The notes beneath the pieces were generated by a model. It had not been told where the DNA came from. It worked only from the letters and a program-made list of their open reading frames with translations, and did no database searches. A program made the translations under genes and the position numbers. Source: Thermoleophilum album (GTDB lineage Bacteria > Actinomycetota > Thermoleophilia > Solirubrobacterales > Thermoleophilaceae). Taken from it: a DNA stretch of 64,000 nt. Positions 25,345-34,716 of this stretch are shown in pieces. Location: the NCBI RefSeq assembly GCF_028867705.1, contig NZ_CP066171.1:1240001-1304000 (forward strand), read 5' to 3'. Every line of letters starts with the position of its first letter. Within the stretch, counting starts at the first letter, position 1.

Positions 25345-28164
25345 CGGGTCAGAGGCGAGCAGCGGTCGCAGGTAGCGGCCGGTGTGGGAGCGCTCGACGC
25401 CTGCGACCTCTTCTGGCGTGCCGACGGCGACGATCTCGCCACCCTCGGCCCCGCCTTCCGGCCCGAGATCGATCAGCCAGTCGGCGGACTTGATCACGTC
25501 GAGGTTGTGCTCGATGACCAGCACCGTGTTGCCTTGCTCGACGAGCCTCTGCAGCACCGCGAGCAGCCGCTCGATGTCGGCGAAGTGAAGGCCGGTCGTC
25601 GGCTCGTCGAGGATGTACAGCGTGTTGCCTGTCGCGACCTTGCAAAGCTCGGAAGCGAGCTTGACGCGCTGCGCCTCGCCGCCCGACAGCGTCGTCGCCG
25701 GCTGGCCGAGCCGCACGTAGCCGAGCCCCACATCGCGCAGCGTCTCGAGGCGCCGCCGCACCTTCGGGATCGCGGCGAAGAACTCGAGCGCCTCGTCGAC
25801 TGTCATCTCGAGCACGTCGGCGATCGTCTTGCCCTTGAAGCGGATGTCGAGCGTCTCGCGGTTGTAGCGGCGGCCGTGGCACTGCTCGCACTCCACATAG
25901 ACGTCGGGCAGAAAGTGCATCTCGATGCGCAACTGACCGTCGCCGCGACACGTCTCGCAGCGCCCACCGCGCACGTTGAACGAGAACCGACCCGGTTTGT
26001 AGCCGCGGGCGCGCGCCTCGGGTGTGCGCGCGAAAAGTTCGCGGATGTGGTCGAACAGACCGATGTAGGTCGCCGGGTTGGAGCGCGGCGTGCGCCCGAT
26101 CGGAGCCTGGTCGATCGCGATGATTTTGTCGATCTGCTCGAGGCCGACGACGCGCCGGTGCCGCCCGGGCCGGGCACGCGCGCGGTGCAGGCGGGCGGCC
26201 ACCGCCTTGTAGAGGATGTCGTTGACGAGCGTCGACTTGCCCGAACCCGACACCCCGGTCACGCAACAAAAGACGCCGAGCGGCACGTCGACGTCGATCG
26301 TTTTGAGGTTGTGCTGGCTCGCCCCTTCGATCCGCAGCCAACCGCGGGGTGTGCGCCGACGCTCGGGCAGCGCGATCTTGCGGCGGCCCGACAGGTACTG
26401 GCCGGTGAGCGAGTCGGGACTCGCCATGATCGCCGCGGGCGGGCCCTCTGCGACCACCTCTCCCCCGTGCTCGCCGGCGCCCGGACCGAGATCGACGATG
26501 TGGTCGGCAGCACGCATCGTGCCCTCGTCGTGCTCGACGACGATCACGGTGTTGCCGAGATCACGCAGCCGCTCGAGGGTGGCGACGAGCCGGGCGTTGT
26601 CGCGTTGGTGCAAGCCGATCGATGGCTCGTCGAGGATGTAGAGCACGCCGACGAGACTCGACCCGATCTGCGTCGCGAGGCGGATCCGCTGCGCTTCCCC
26701 GCCCGACAGCGTGGCGGCGGCGCGGTCCAGCGACAGGTAGCCGATGCCGACCGCCTCGAGGAAGCCGAGACGTTCTTCGATCTCGCGCAAGACGCGGGCG
26801 GCTATGCGCCGCTCGGTGTCGCTCAGTTCGAGACCGCGCACCCAGGCGAGCGCCTCCCGCGCCGACAGTGCCGCGAGCTCGTGGATGCCGAGCCCGCCGA
26901 CCCGCACCGCGCGCGCCTCGGGGCGCAGCCGCGAACCACGGCACTCGGGACACGGCCGCAGCGTCATGAAGCTCTCGATCCGCTCGCGCACAGCGTCGGA
27001 ATCGGTCTCGCGGTAGCGCCGCTCGAGGTTGGGGATCACACCCTCGAACCACGTCGCCCGCCGCCGCCACCGCCCGCGGCGCGAGCGATAGGTGAACTCG
27101 ACGCGCTCGCCGCTGCCGTGCAGTATCTCGTCGCGCACGTCAGCCGGCAGATCGCGCCAAGGCAGGTGGGGATCGACGCCCGCCTGGTCGCAGTACGCCG
27201 CTAGCAGTCGCTCGTAGTAGCCCCCGCCGGTCGCTGTCCACGCCGCGATCGCCCCCTCGGCGATCGAAAGATCCGGGTTCGGCACGACAAGCTCGGGATC
27301 GATCACGCGCTGGTGGCCGAGACCGGTGCAGCGCGGGCAAGCACCGTAGGGCGAGTTGAACGAGAAGACGCGCGGCTCGAGCTCGGGGATCGAGACGCCG
27401 CACTCGAGACACATGAAGCGGTCGGAGAAGAGCTCGACCCGCCCCTCGTCGACATCTTCGATCTCGACAAGGCCGTCGGCGAGAGCGGCGGCGGTTTCCA
27501 CCGAGTCGGCGAGCCGGCGGCGGATCTCGGGACGGACCACGAGGCGGTCGACGACCACCGAGATGGTGTGCTTGCGCTTTTTGTCGAGAGCGATCTCCTC
27601 GTCGAGGCGGCGGATCTCGCCGTCGACCTTGACGCGCACGAACCCCTCCGAGCGCAGGCGCTCGAGGAGCTCGCGGTACTCGCCTTTGCGCCCGCGCACG
27701 ACCGGTGCCATCACCATCACCCGAGCGCCGGCCGGGCGCGCGAGGATGCGATCGACGATCTGTTCGGGTGGCTGCGCCTCGATCGGTCGTCCGCAGCTAG
27801 GACAGTGGGGGACGCCGATCCGGGCCCACAGCAGGCGCAGGTAATCGTAGATCTCGGTGATCGTTCCGACGGTCGAGCGCGGGTTGCGCGACGTCGTCTT
27901 CTGGTCGATCGAGATCGCCGGCGACAGTCCCTCGATCGAGTCGACGTCGGGCTTGTCCATCTGGCCGAGGAACTGCCGCGCGTAGGCCGACAGCGACTCC
28001 ACATAGCGGCGCTGACCCTCGGCGTAGATCGTGTCGAAGGCGAGGCTCGACTTGCCCGAGCCCGAGAGGCCGGTGATGACGATCAGCGCGTCACGTGGCA
28101 GGCGCAGCGAGACGTTCTTGAGGTTGTGCTGACGGGCCCCGGTGATGACGATCTCGCTGGCCAT
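25288..28164 (-). CDS. uvrA: Excinuclease ABC subunit A
   Basis: A 958-residue UvrA, the damage-scanning ATPase of nucleotide excision repair. It has two ABC ATPase units: Walker [10 protein letters not shown] near residue 32 and GVSGSGKST near 640, each with LSGGEAQR signatures and Walker B ILDEPS/ILDEPT. Two Zn-binding regions are visible (CPSCGRP and CETCRGDGQ...CEQCHG). Start ATG 28164 ([15 protein letters not shown]) is canonical; TACACT lies 10 nt upstream. The 3' end runs 57 bases into the convergent protease gene, so both coding tails share DNA. Confidence 0.99.
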   Translation of the reverse strand: MASEIVITGARQHNLKNVSLRLPRDALIVITGLSGSGKSSLAFDTIYAEGQRRYVESLSAYARQFLGQMDKPDVDSIEGLSPAISIDQKTTSRNPRSTVGTITEIYDYLRLLWARIGVPHCPSCGRPIEAQPPEQIVDRILARPAGARVMVMAPVVRGRKGEYRELLERLRSEGFVRVKVDGEIRRLDEEIALDKKRKHTISVVVDRLVVRPEIRRRLADSVETAAALADGLVEIEDVDEGRVELFSDRFMCLECGVSIPELEPRVFSFNSPYGACPRCTGLGHQRVIDPELVVPNPDLSIAEGAIAAWTATGGGYYERLLAAYCDQAGVDPHLPWRDLPADVRDEILHGSGERVEFTYRSRRGRWRRRATWFEGVIPNLERRYRETDSDAVRERIESFMTLRPCPECRGSRLRPEARAVRVGGLGIHELAALSAREALAWVRGLELSDTERRIAARVLREIEERLGFLEAVGIGYLSLDRAAATLSGGEAQRIRLATQIGSSLVGVLYILDEPSIGLHQRDNARLVATLERLRDLGNTVIVVEHDEGTMRAADHIVDLGPGAGEHGGEVVAEGPPAAIMASPDSLTGQYLSGRRKIALPERRRTPRGWLRIEGASQHNLKTIDVDVPLGVFCCVTGVSGSGKSTLVNDILYKAVAARLHRARARPGRHRRVVGLEQIDKIIAIDQAPIGRTPRSNPATYIGLFDHIRELFARTPEARARGYKPGRFSFNVRGGRCETCRGDGQLRIEMHFLPDVYVECEQCHGRRYNRETLDIRFKGKTIADVLEMTVDEALEFFAAIPKVRRRLETLRDVGLGYVRLGQPATTLSGGEAQRVKLASELCKVATGNTLYILDEPTTGLHFADIERLLAVLQRLVEQGNTVLVIEHNLDVIKSADWLIDLGPEGGAEGGEIVAVGTPEEVAGVERSHTGRYLRPLLASDPSAYPDAQRADRDTAAAVA

Positions 28165-28187
28165 CGGTCCGGCCAGTGTACGCGCGC

Positions 28188-28231
28188 CGGGCCGCACCGG
28201 ACCGCCCCGGAGGCGGCACCGGTGCGGCCCG
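28188..28231 (-). terminator. 13-bp intergenic hairpin between copper protein gene and uvrA
   Basis: CGGGCCGCACCGG (28188-28200) pairs with CCGGTGCGGCCCG (28219-28231), with an inner CCGCC/GGCGG stem. It lies 33-76 bases past the copper-protein stop and just upstream of the uvrA promoter region. There is no T-run. It is likely a transcription end or an mRNA stability element. Confidence 0.6.
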
Positions 28232-28263
28232 CGCACCGCGTCAGATCGCCGAACTTGTGTCCG

Positions 28264-29847
28264 TCACTGGACGCGGAACGACCCGCGCATGAACGGATGG
28301 ATCCGGCAGAAGTAGGTGTACGTACCGGGCTTGAGCCTGGCCGTGTTCAGGGTCCACTGGACCCTCCCCACTCCCGGCAGCTTGCGCGCCAACTGGCCCG
28401 AGTCGAAACGCCCGTCGGCGAGCGGGTAGCTGATGCCCGACGAGCGGTTGCAAGGCTCGCGGCACGAGGTGACGGAGTGGTAGGCGAGCTTGCCTTCGTC
28501 GCCGTTCACGAACGTGATCCGCTGGCCACGGCGAACGATCGGCGGCCGCTTGCCGTTGCCGGGCAACAGGAAGTCACCGACCTGGTAGCGGAAGTCGGCG
28601 ATGCCGATCACCGGCGGCGCCGGACCGCCGGCCGGCAGCTTCAGCGGGTTGGGCAGGTTGGTCGGCCGGCCGCCGCGATCGATGTTCTCGGGCAGACGGC
28701 CGTGGGTGGTGCGACCGATGTAGTCGACCTTGGTCTTGAACGGGTTCTTACCGCGTTCGCCCACGGCCATGTACAGCACCATGATGCCCATCGACTCGTA
28801 CCAGGCCGCGCGGCTCGAGTCGTAGGTGGCGTTGATGCGCAGCTCGTCGCCCTTGCGAACCTCGACACGCCAATTCGCCGGGCTGCCGGTCATCGCCAGG
28901 TCCCAGTCGACCGGGCCCTTCTTGCCGAAGTACTTGGCCTTCGAGCGCAGCAAGCGCACCCAGCTACCGTCGACAGTAAGGGCGCGCGCGCGGCACCGAC
29001 GCCGGGCCGCTGCCGACCGCTGACGGCAGCTCACGCGTGCCGGACGGACCCCCTTACGCTTGAGCCAGAGGTCCGTGTAGAGACCGCCGGGGTGGAGGTG
29101 ACCGGCGCCGGCGAGCAGCACACCGTCCTGGTCGACCGTCCAGACGTTCTTCGGCCGGCCCTTATAGGCGTTCGGCTGCTCGTCGGGGTAGGTGAACTTG
29201 CCGTCTCCGCCCGCACGGCGATAGACGTCGAACACGGGATACAGCGACCCGTTCTGGACGTCCATCCAGATCGGCCGTACTGCTTTCATCTTTTGGCCGG
29301 TGGGACTGTCGGCGGGGACGAAATCGATCTCGTAAACCACGTAGACGTCCGCGGGCTTGCCGACGAGGTCGTGGAGCATGTGGTTGAGAACCCAGCGGTC
29401 GTTGGGGTCGTAGTAGTAGCCGTAGCCCGGCGGGAGCATGAAGATCGTCTTCTCCTCGCCGGCCGCGAAGAACCGCTCGGGTCCGCCCATCGTCGCGTCG
29501 CGCCGCGAAAGGTTGAGCCACACCGCGTGGTGGAGGTGAACGACGTCGACACGCGGCCGACGACCGTCGAGGTAAGTCAGGTCCGGACGGATTCGCGTGA
29601 TGTACCCGGGAACCGCCGGCCGCTCGCTCTTGAGCACGGGCCGGAACGCGATCTCGTTCTGGCCCGGTTGGATATGGAAGGGCCCGATGCGGTAGCGGTA
29701 GCGCTTCACGTCGGGGTTGCCGCTCGCGGCCGTGGCTGGGGCCGCGGCGACTACCGCTAACACCGCTACCAGCGCGAGTACGAGGAATGTCTGGACCGAT
29801 GCGAGGCGCGCGTATGCACGCGCGCACGTGGGGGACACGCGGAGCAT
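28264..29847 (-). CDS. Secreted multicopper protein: PHM-like two-domain core plus C-terminal cupredoxin
   Basis: A 527-residue exported protein; signal peptide about 18-42 ends in ATAASG. Residues 45-400 carry a His/Met pattern like peptidylglycine/dopamine monooxygenases: H104/H106/H107 (HLHHAVW), H156/H159 (NHMLHD), H250/H252 (GHLHPGG) and M353 in ESMGIMVLYM. Residues 415-527 form a cupredoxin with type-1 copper ligands H457 (AYHSV), C514, H517 and M520 (FCRIHPFM). An Arg-rich pair C274/C285 interrupts the first part. A copper oxygenase or copper electron-transfer role outside the membrane is inferred. No copper chaperone is adjacent. It sits between uvrB and uvrA but looks independently transcribed. 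Confidence 0.82.
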   Translation of the reverse strand: MLRVSPTCARAYARLASVQTFLVLALVAVLAVVAAAPATAASGNPDVKRYRYRIGPFHIQPGQNEIAFRPVLKSERPAVPGYITRIRPDLTYLDGRRPRVDVVHLHHAVWLNLSRRDATMGGPERFFAAGEEKTIFMLPPGYGYYYDPNDRWVLNHMLHDLVGKPADVYVVYEIDFVPADSPTGQKMKAVRPIWMDVQNGSLYPVFDVYRRAGGDGKFTYPDEQPNAYKGRPKNVWTVDQDGVLLAGAGHLHPGGLYTDLWLKRKGVRPARVSCRQRSAAARRRCRARALTVDGSWVRLLRSKAKYFGKKGPVDWDLAMTGSPANWRVEVRKGDELRINATYDSSRAAWYESMGIMVLYMAVGERGKNPFKTKVDYIGRTTHGRLPENIDRGGRPTNLPNPLKLPAGGPAPPVIGIADFRYQVGDFLLPGNGKRPPIVRRGQRITFVNGDEGKLAYHSVTSCREPCNRSSGISYPLADGRFDSGQLARKLPGVGRVQWTLNTARLKPGTYTYFCRIHPFMRGSFRVQ

Positions 29848-29853
29848 GTGCCA

Positions 29854-29870
29854 ATAATGACCGATCGGTC
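29854..29870 (-). promoter_or_regulatory. Promoter/operator of copper protein: CATTAT box abutting 12-bp palindrome
   Basis: GACCGATCGGTC (29859-29870) is a perfect 12-bp palindrome of the kind bound by TetR-family repressors. It overlaps by one base a -10-like CATTAT (29859 to 29854 on the minus strand), which ends 6 nt before ATG 29847. No Shine-Dalgarno is present. A repressor bound here would block the promoter. The regulator is not in the window. Confidence 0.5.
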
Positions 29871-29926
29871 GGCGCTTGGCTACCCCGTAGCCTCGAAAGA
29901 GTGTCGAGCCGAGGGGGCCCCGTCCC

Positions 29927-31939
29927 CTAGGACTCGGCAGCGACGGCGTCGAGCTCGCGCTTCAGCTCCTTGATCTCGTCGCGCAGGCGCGCCGCCTCCT
30001 CGAAACGCAGGTCGTCGGCGGCAGCGAACATTTGCTCCTCGAGCTCGACGATCAGGCTCCTGAGCTCGCTTTCGCTGCGCTGCGGCCGGGCCGCGCGGCC
30101 CTCGCGAGCGCGGCGCGCCCGCGGCCGCGGGGTCTGCTCGAGGGCGAGAAAGTCGGTGATGTCGGAGATGCCTTTGCGGATCGTTTCAGGGGTGATCCCG
30201 TGACGCTCGTTGTAGGCGATCTGGATCGCACGACGGCGGTTGGTTTCGGCGATCGCACGCCGCATCGCCTCGGTCTCGCGGTCGGCGTACATCAACACCT
30301 TGCCGTTGACGTTGCGCGCCGCCCGGCCGATCGTCTGGACGAGCGCTGTCTCGCCGCGCAGGAACCCCTCCTTGTCGGCGTCGAGAATCGCCACCAGCGA
30401 AACCTCCGGCAGGTCGAGCCCCTCGCGCAGCAGGTTGACACCCACGAGCACGTCGAACTCGCCAAGGCGCAGAGCGCGGATGATCTGGATGCGCTCGAGC
30501 GTGTCGATCTCGGAGTGCAGGTAACGCGCACGCAAGCCGTGGTCGAGGAGGTACTCGGTCAGGTCCTCGGCCATACGCTTGGTGAGCGTGGTGACGAGGG
30601 CGCGCTCGCCCGCCTCGACGCGGCGACGGATCTCGTTCATCAGATCGTCGATCTGGTTCTCGGTCGGGCGCACTTCGACTTCGGGATCGACGATGCCCGT
30701 GGGCCGAACGATCTGCTCGACGATTCGCGTCGAGACGCGCCGCTCGAACTCGCCCGGCGTCGCTGACACGAAGACGATCTGTGGAACGATCGCCAAGAAC
30801 TCTTCGAACGTTTGCGGACGGTTGTCGAGCGCCGACGGCAAGCGGAAGCCGTAGTCGACGAGCGTCTGCTTGCGCGAGCGGTCGCCCTCGTACATGCCGC
30901 CGATCTGCGGCACCGTCTGGTGGGACTCGTCGATGAAACAGACGAAGTCGTCGGGGAAGTAGTCGATCAGACAGTAGGGCCGCGCCCCCGGCGGACGACC
31001 GTCGAGAATCCGCGAATAGTTCTCGATGCCGTTGCAGTACCCGACCTCGCGCAGCATCTCGATGTCGAACTCGGTGCGCTGGCGGAGGCGGTGGGCCTCC
31101 AGCAGCTTTCCCTGCGACTCGAGCTCGCGACAGCGCTCCTCGAGCTCGGCGCGGATCTCTTCGACGGCACGCTCGAGCGTCGGCGGGTCGGTGACGTAGT
31201 GGGTGGCCGGCCAGATACCGACGTGCTCGGGTTCGCTCAGCACCTCGCCGGTGAGCGCGTCGACCTGCACGATCTGCTCGATCTCGTCGCCGAAGAACAG
31301 GATTCGATAGATGCTGCGCTCGGCGTACGACGGGAACACCTCGACGGTGTCGCCGCGCACCCGGAACCTGCCGCGCGCAAGCGCTTGGTCGTTGCGGCTG
31401 TACTGCATCGCCACCAGCCGGCGCAGCACCTCGTCGCGGTCGACGGTGTCGCCGCGCGCCAGCACGAGGTTCTGCTCGCGGTACCGCTCGGGCGAACCGA
31501 GACCGTAGATGCACGACACCGACGCGACGATGATCACGTCGCGCCGCGCCAGAAGCGCTGCCGTCGCCGAGTGGCGCAAGCGGTCGATCTCGTCGTTGAT
31601 CGAGGCGTCCTTTTCGATGTAGAGGTCCTGGTGCGGTACGTACGCTTCGGGCTGGTAGTAGTCGTAGTACGAGACGAAGTACTCGACCGCGTTGTCGGGG
31701 AAGAACTCGCGGAACTCGTTGCAGAGCTGGGCGGCGAGCGTCTTGTTGTGGGCGATTACGAGCGCCGGCCGTTGAACGCGCTCGATCGTGAACGCCATCG
31801 TCGCCGTCTTGCCCGAGCCGGTTACGCCGAGCAGCGTTTGGTAGCGGTCACCGGCCTCGATGCCGGCGGCGAGCTCGTCGCGCGCCCGTGCTTGATCGGC
31901 GACAGGGCGGTAAGCGGGGTTCACCCGGAAAGGTGGCAC
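29927..31939 (-). CDS. uvrB: Excinuclease ABC subunit B
   Basis: A 670-residue UvrB helicase-like subunit. It has Walker [10 protein letters not shown] near residue 37, the beta-hairpin region [29 protein letters not shown] and helicase motifs V/VI ([10 protein letters not shown]-like [23 protein letters not shown]), and ends in a UVR domain ([15 protein letters not shown]) that contacts UvrC. The longest frame begins at 32107 inside the transglycosylase gene; GTG 31939 ([10 protein letters not shown]) is chosen because TACCGT lies 7 nt upstream and length is normal. Confidence 0.98.
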   Translation of the reverse strand: MPPFRVNPAYRPVADQARARDELAAGIEAGDRYQTLLGVTGSGKTATMAFTIERVQRPALVIAHNKTLAAQLCNEFREFFPDNAVEYFVSYYDYYQPEAYVPHQDLYIEKDASINDEIDRLRHSATAALLARRDVIIVASVSCIYGLGSPERYREQNLVLARGDTVDRDEVLRRLVAMQYSRNDQALARGRFRVRGDTVEVFPSYAERSIYRILFFGDEIEQIVQVDALTGEVLSEPEHVGIWPATHYVTDPPTLERAVEEIRAELEERCRELESQGKLLEAHRLRQRTEFDIEMLREVGYCNGIENYSRILDGRPPGARPYCLIDYFPDDFVCFIDESHQTVPQIGGMYEGDRSRKQTLVDYGFRLPSALDNRPQTFEEFLAIVPQIVFVSATPGEFERRVSTRIVEQIVRPTGIVDPEVEVRPTENQIDDLMNEIRRRVEAGERALVTTLTKRMAEDLTEYLLDHGLRARYLHSEIDTLERIQIIRALRLGEFDVLVGVNLLREGLDLPEVSLVAILDADKEGFLRGETALVQTIGRAARNVNGKVLMYADRETEAMRRAIAETNRRRAIQIAYNERHGITPETIRKGISDITDFLALEQTPRPRARRAREGRAARPQRSESELRSLIVELEEQMFAAADDLRFEEAARLRDEIKELKRELDAVAAES

Positions 31940-31946
31940 GCACGCA

Positions 31947-31952
31947 ACGGTA
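31947..31952 (-). promoter_or_regulatory. Putative -10 box TACCGT, leaderless start of uvrB
   Basis: TACCGT ends 7 nt before GTG 31939; no Shine-Dalgarno. It lies in the 31-base gap after the transglycosylase stop and resolves the uvrB start. Confidence 0.5.
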
Positions 31953-31970
31953 GCGGCGGTGTCGCGCTCC

Positions 31971-32615
31971 TCAGAGACCGAGCTCGTGCTTGTAGAGACG
32001 CCGGTACTGCTCGCGGCGGCGCGCGACGTCAGCGACGTACTCGCGGGTCTCGCGGAAGGGGATGTCGCTGCGCGGATCGAACGCGGCCGCACCGCCGGCC
32101 CGCGCAACCCAGCGATCGACGTTGCTGTGACCGGCGTTGTACGCGGCGACGGCGAGCGTGACGTTGCCGCGGTAGCGGTCGAGCAGGTAGCGCAGGTACC
32201 AGCACCCGTAAGCGATGTTGATCTCGGGCCGCAAGAGGTCGGAAAGCACGAAGCTCTGGCCGCCCGAGCGCTCGGCGACGAACAGCGCCGTTTGCGGGGT
32301 GATCTGCATCAGCCCGCGCGCGCCGGCGTGCGAGGTGCGGTCGCGGAACTTCGACTCCTCGTAGATGACGGCCGCTACGAGCGCCGGGTCGAGCCCCTTC
32401 GCGCGCGCTTGCTCGCGGATGATCGCGGCGTACTCGAGCGGCAACAGCGCCCGCTCAAGCGAGGGGCGCAAAGGCCCCAGCGCAGCCACGACGGCGGCGA
32501 CGCCGAGCACGAGCGCGGCCAGCGCCGCCAGCGTGCGTGTCGTGCGCCGCTCGAGCGAGCGCGCGCGACGGCGTGCGAGCTGGGCCCGCGAGCGTGCTAG
32601 CGAGGTGCCGGCCAC
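31971..32615 (-). CDS. Membrane-anchored lytic transglycosylase (SLT domain)
   Basis: A 214-residue protein with an Arg-rich N-terminus, one membrane helix (about 21-45, [18 protein letters not shown]) and a goose-lysozyme-like SLT domain (about 58-205). The catalytic Glu is in YEESKF, followed by [10 protein letters not shown] and AVAAYNAG, which are family hallmarks. It would cut peptidoglycan on the outer face. GTG 32615 gives a 19-base overlap with coaE; the frame is open further upstream but only inside coaE. Confidence 0.9.
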   Translation of the reverse strand: MAGTSLARSRAQLARRRARSLERRTTRTLAALAALVLGVAAVVAALGPLRPSLERALLPLEYAAIIREQARAKGLDPALVAAVIYEESKFRDRTSHAGARGLMQITPQTALFVAERSGGQSFVLSDLLRPEINIAYGCWYLRYLLDRYRGNVTLAVAAYNAGHSNVDRWVARAGGAAAFDPRSDIPFRETREYVADVARRREQYRRLYKHELGL

Positions 32616-33232
32616 GGCGCGATCTTGGCGAGGAGCGCGGACAACTCGTCGCGCAGCGCCTCCCGCGAGCCGTCGTTGCGTACCACGTGATCGGCGCGCG
32701 CCGCCTTCTCTTCTTGCGTCAGCTGCTGGCGTTCGCGCTCGGCGAGGGCGACTTGGTCGCGATCGGCGATGCGGGCGCGGCGCACGGCGTCGTCGGTGAC
32801 GATAGCGACAGTCGCGTCGAAGGCACTTTCGAGCCCCGCTTCGAAGAGCAGCGGAACCTCGACCACGAGCGCGCGCGGCGGTGGCACCGCCGCCAGCGCG
32901 CGCGCCCGCCAAGCGGCGATCTCCTCACCGACCAGCGGCCACAAAAGCTCCTCCAGCTCTCGGCGTGCAGCAGGATCGTGGAAAACACGCGCGGCGAGAG
33001 CCGCCCGGTCGACGCGACCATCGCGCAGCACGCCGGGGCCGAAGCGCTCGGCGATAGCACGTGCGACGTCAGCGCGCTCGAGCAGCTCGTGCACTACGGC
33101 GTCGCTTGACAGCGTCGCCGCCCCGAGCTCTCGCAGCAGCTCGAGCGCCGTCGACTTGCCGGCACCGAGCCCCCCGGTCAGCCCGACGAACGGCGGCTCG
33201 GACGGCGGCGCGTGCGGGCGGGCGCCCCCCAC
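32597..33232 (-). CDS. coaE: Dephospho-CoA kinase
   Basis: A 211-residue P-loop kinase catalysing the last step of CoA synthesis. P-loop GLTGGLGAGKST lies near residues 18-29, with SSDAVVHELL and VVEVPLLFEAG (Walker B region) following. The GTG start at 33232 lies 6 bases past the rpsA stop, and coaE follows rpsA as in other Actinobacteria. The first 14 residues are Pro-rich and may be partly untranslated. Confidence 0.97.
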   Translation of the reverse strand: MGGARPHAPPSEPPFVGLTGGLGAGKSTALELLRELGAATLSSDAVVHELLERADVARAIAERFGPGVLRDGRVDRAALAARVFHDPAARRELEELLWPLVGEEIAAWRARALAAVPPPRALVVEVPLLFEAGLESAFDATVAIVTDDAVRRARIADRDQVALAERERQQLTQEEKAARADHVVRNDGSREALRDELSALLAKIAPWPAPR

Positions 33233-33238
33233 CCGCCG

Positions 33239-34573
33239 TCAGGAAGCTTCGCCAGCAGCGTCGTCGGTTTGCCGATCCTCGTCCGCCGTCTCGGCGGCAG
33301 CCGCCTCGGCCTGCGCCGATTGCGCGCGCTCGACCGCGGCGCGCAGGTCGCCACCTTCGACGGTGATGTTGGCACCAGCGAAAGCACCGCTCGAGCGTGG
33401 CCGCCCGCCGCTCTTGCGCTCGCTCTTGCGCTCCCGCTGCTCGCTGCCGCGCAGCTCCTCGTCGACGCGCTTGATCGAAAGCGACAGGCGCCGCCGGTCG
33501 GAGTCGATCTCGAGGATCTTTACGCGCACGTCCTGGCCGGGCTCGACGACCTCTCGGGCATTGTCGACGTGGTGGGCGGCGAGCTCGGAGATGTGCACGA
33601 GACCTTCGACGCCGTCGAGAATCTCGACGAACGCGCCGAAGTTGACGACCTTGGTGACCTTGCCCTCGAGCACGTCGCCGACGTTGTAGGTGCGAACTAC
33701 GCGCTGCCAGGGATCCTCTTGGGTCTGTTTGAGGCCGAGCGAAATGCGCTGGCGCTCGCGGTCGATGTCGAGCACCTTCACCGGCACCCGCTCGCCGACC
33801 TTGAGCACCTCGGACGGGTGGCTCACGTGGCCCCAGGACAGCTCCGAGATGTGGATCAGACCGTCGATCCCGTCGAGATCCACGAAGGCGCCGAAGTCGA
33901 CGATGTTCGAGATCGTGCCCTCGACGATCATTCCCGGCTGGAGGCGGTCGATCACCTGCTGTCGCTGCTCACGCCGCTCTTCCTCGATTACCGCCCGTCG
34001 CGACAGAACGACGTTGTTGCGCGCACGGTTGAGCTCGATGACCTTGCAGCGAATCGTCTGGCCAAGGAAGCTGTCGAGATCGGACACGCGCCGAATGTCG
34101 ACGAGCGACGCGGGCAGGAAGCCACGCACACCGAGGTCGACGATCAGGCCGCCCTTGACGACCTCGATGACCGGGCCCTCGATCGGCTCGCCCGCGGCGG
34201 CCGCCTGCTCGATCCGCCGCCAAGCCTTCTCGAAGCGCGCCCGCTTCTTGGACAGAACGAGGCGCCCCTCCTGGTCCTCCTTGGTGAGCACGAGCGCCTC
34301 GATCTCGTCGCCGAGCGAAACCTCGTCGTGCGGGTCGATGTTCTTGCGGATCGAGAGCTCGTTGAGCGGAATGACGCCCTCGGACTTGTAGCCGATGTCG
34401 ACCCAGACCTCGTCTTGGTCGATGCGAACGACGCGTCCGGTGACCACGTCGCCCTCGTCGAAGGGGACGATCGTCGCGTCGTAGTTGGGGACTATGCGAC
34501 CGTCGATCTCGAGGAGCAGGCCCCCCGAGCCCTCGACGGTGCGTGGCGCTGGTTCGGTCTCTGTCGCTGGCAC
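33239..34573 (-). CDS. rpsA: 30S ribosomal protein S1
   Basis: A 444-residue S1 with four S1 OB-fold domains: starting near EGDVVTGRVVRID (about 35), EPIEGPVIEVVKGG (about 125), PGMIVEGTISNIVDFGAFV (about 210) and VGDVLEGKVTKVVNFGAFV (about 295). The C-terminal tail of about 80 residues is Arg/Ala-rich. It helps bind mRNA to the 30S subunit. The frame runs up to 34750; GTG 34573 (VPATETEPAP) has TACCCT 9 nt upstream and leaves room for the divergent reductase gene. Confidence 0.98.
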   Translation of the reverse strand: MPATETEPAPRTVEGSGGLLLEIDGRIVPNYDATIVPFDEGDVVTGRVVRIDQDEVWVDIGYKSEGVIPLNELSIRKNIDPHDEVSLGDEIEALVLTKEDQEGRLVLSKKRARFEKAWRRIEQAAAAGEPIEGPVIEVVKGGLIVDLGVRGFLPASLVDIRRVSDLDSFLGQTIRCKVIELNRARNNVVLSRRAVIEEERREQRQQVIDRLQPGMIVEGTISNIVDFGAFVDLDGIDGLIHISELSWGHVSHPSEVLKVGERVPVKVLDIDRERQRISLGLKQTQEDPWQRVVRTYNVGDVLEGKVTKVVNFGAFVEILDGVEGLVHISELAAHHVDNAREVVEPGQDVRVKILEIDSDRRRLSLSIKRVDEELRGSEQRERKSERKSGGRPRSSGAFAGANITVEGGDLRAAVERAQSAQAEAAAAETADEDRQTDDAAGEAS

Positions 34574-34582
34574 TGGGCGCCT

Positions 34583-34588
34583 AGGGTA
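34583..34588 (-). promoter_or_regulatory. Putative -10 box TACCCT of rpsA
   Basis: TACCCT ends 9 nt before GTG 34573 on the minus strand. The short distance allows at most a 2-3 nt leader. Confidence 0.45.
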
Positions 34589-34683
34589 GCGGAGACGCGC
34601 CCCCTCGCGCCCTGCCGCGCGCACCTGCCACGCCCCGGCAGCGAGGCGCTTCTTGGCCCCCGGTAACCACGACGGTGACGGCT

Positions 34684-34710
34684 TCGTCGCTTGCGCGACG
34701 ACTGTAACCT
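34684..34710 (+). promoter_or_regulatory. Promoter of reductase gene: TAACCT box preceded by 7-bp inverted repeat
   Basis: TAACCT (34705-34710) ends 6 nt before GTG 34717, the leaderless spacing. Immediately upstream TCGTCGC (34684-34690) and GCGACGA (34695-34701) form an inverted repeat with a 4-nt centre, placed in the -10/-35 spacer where a repressor could bind. Confidence 0.5.
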
Positions 34711-34716
34711 GCGCCC

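Noticed and set aside
27313-29760. 815-codon plus-strand frame across uvrA and the copper gene
   Set aside because: It spans two real minus-strand genes and their intergenic hairpin, and its composition is that of antisense translation.
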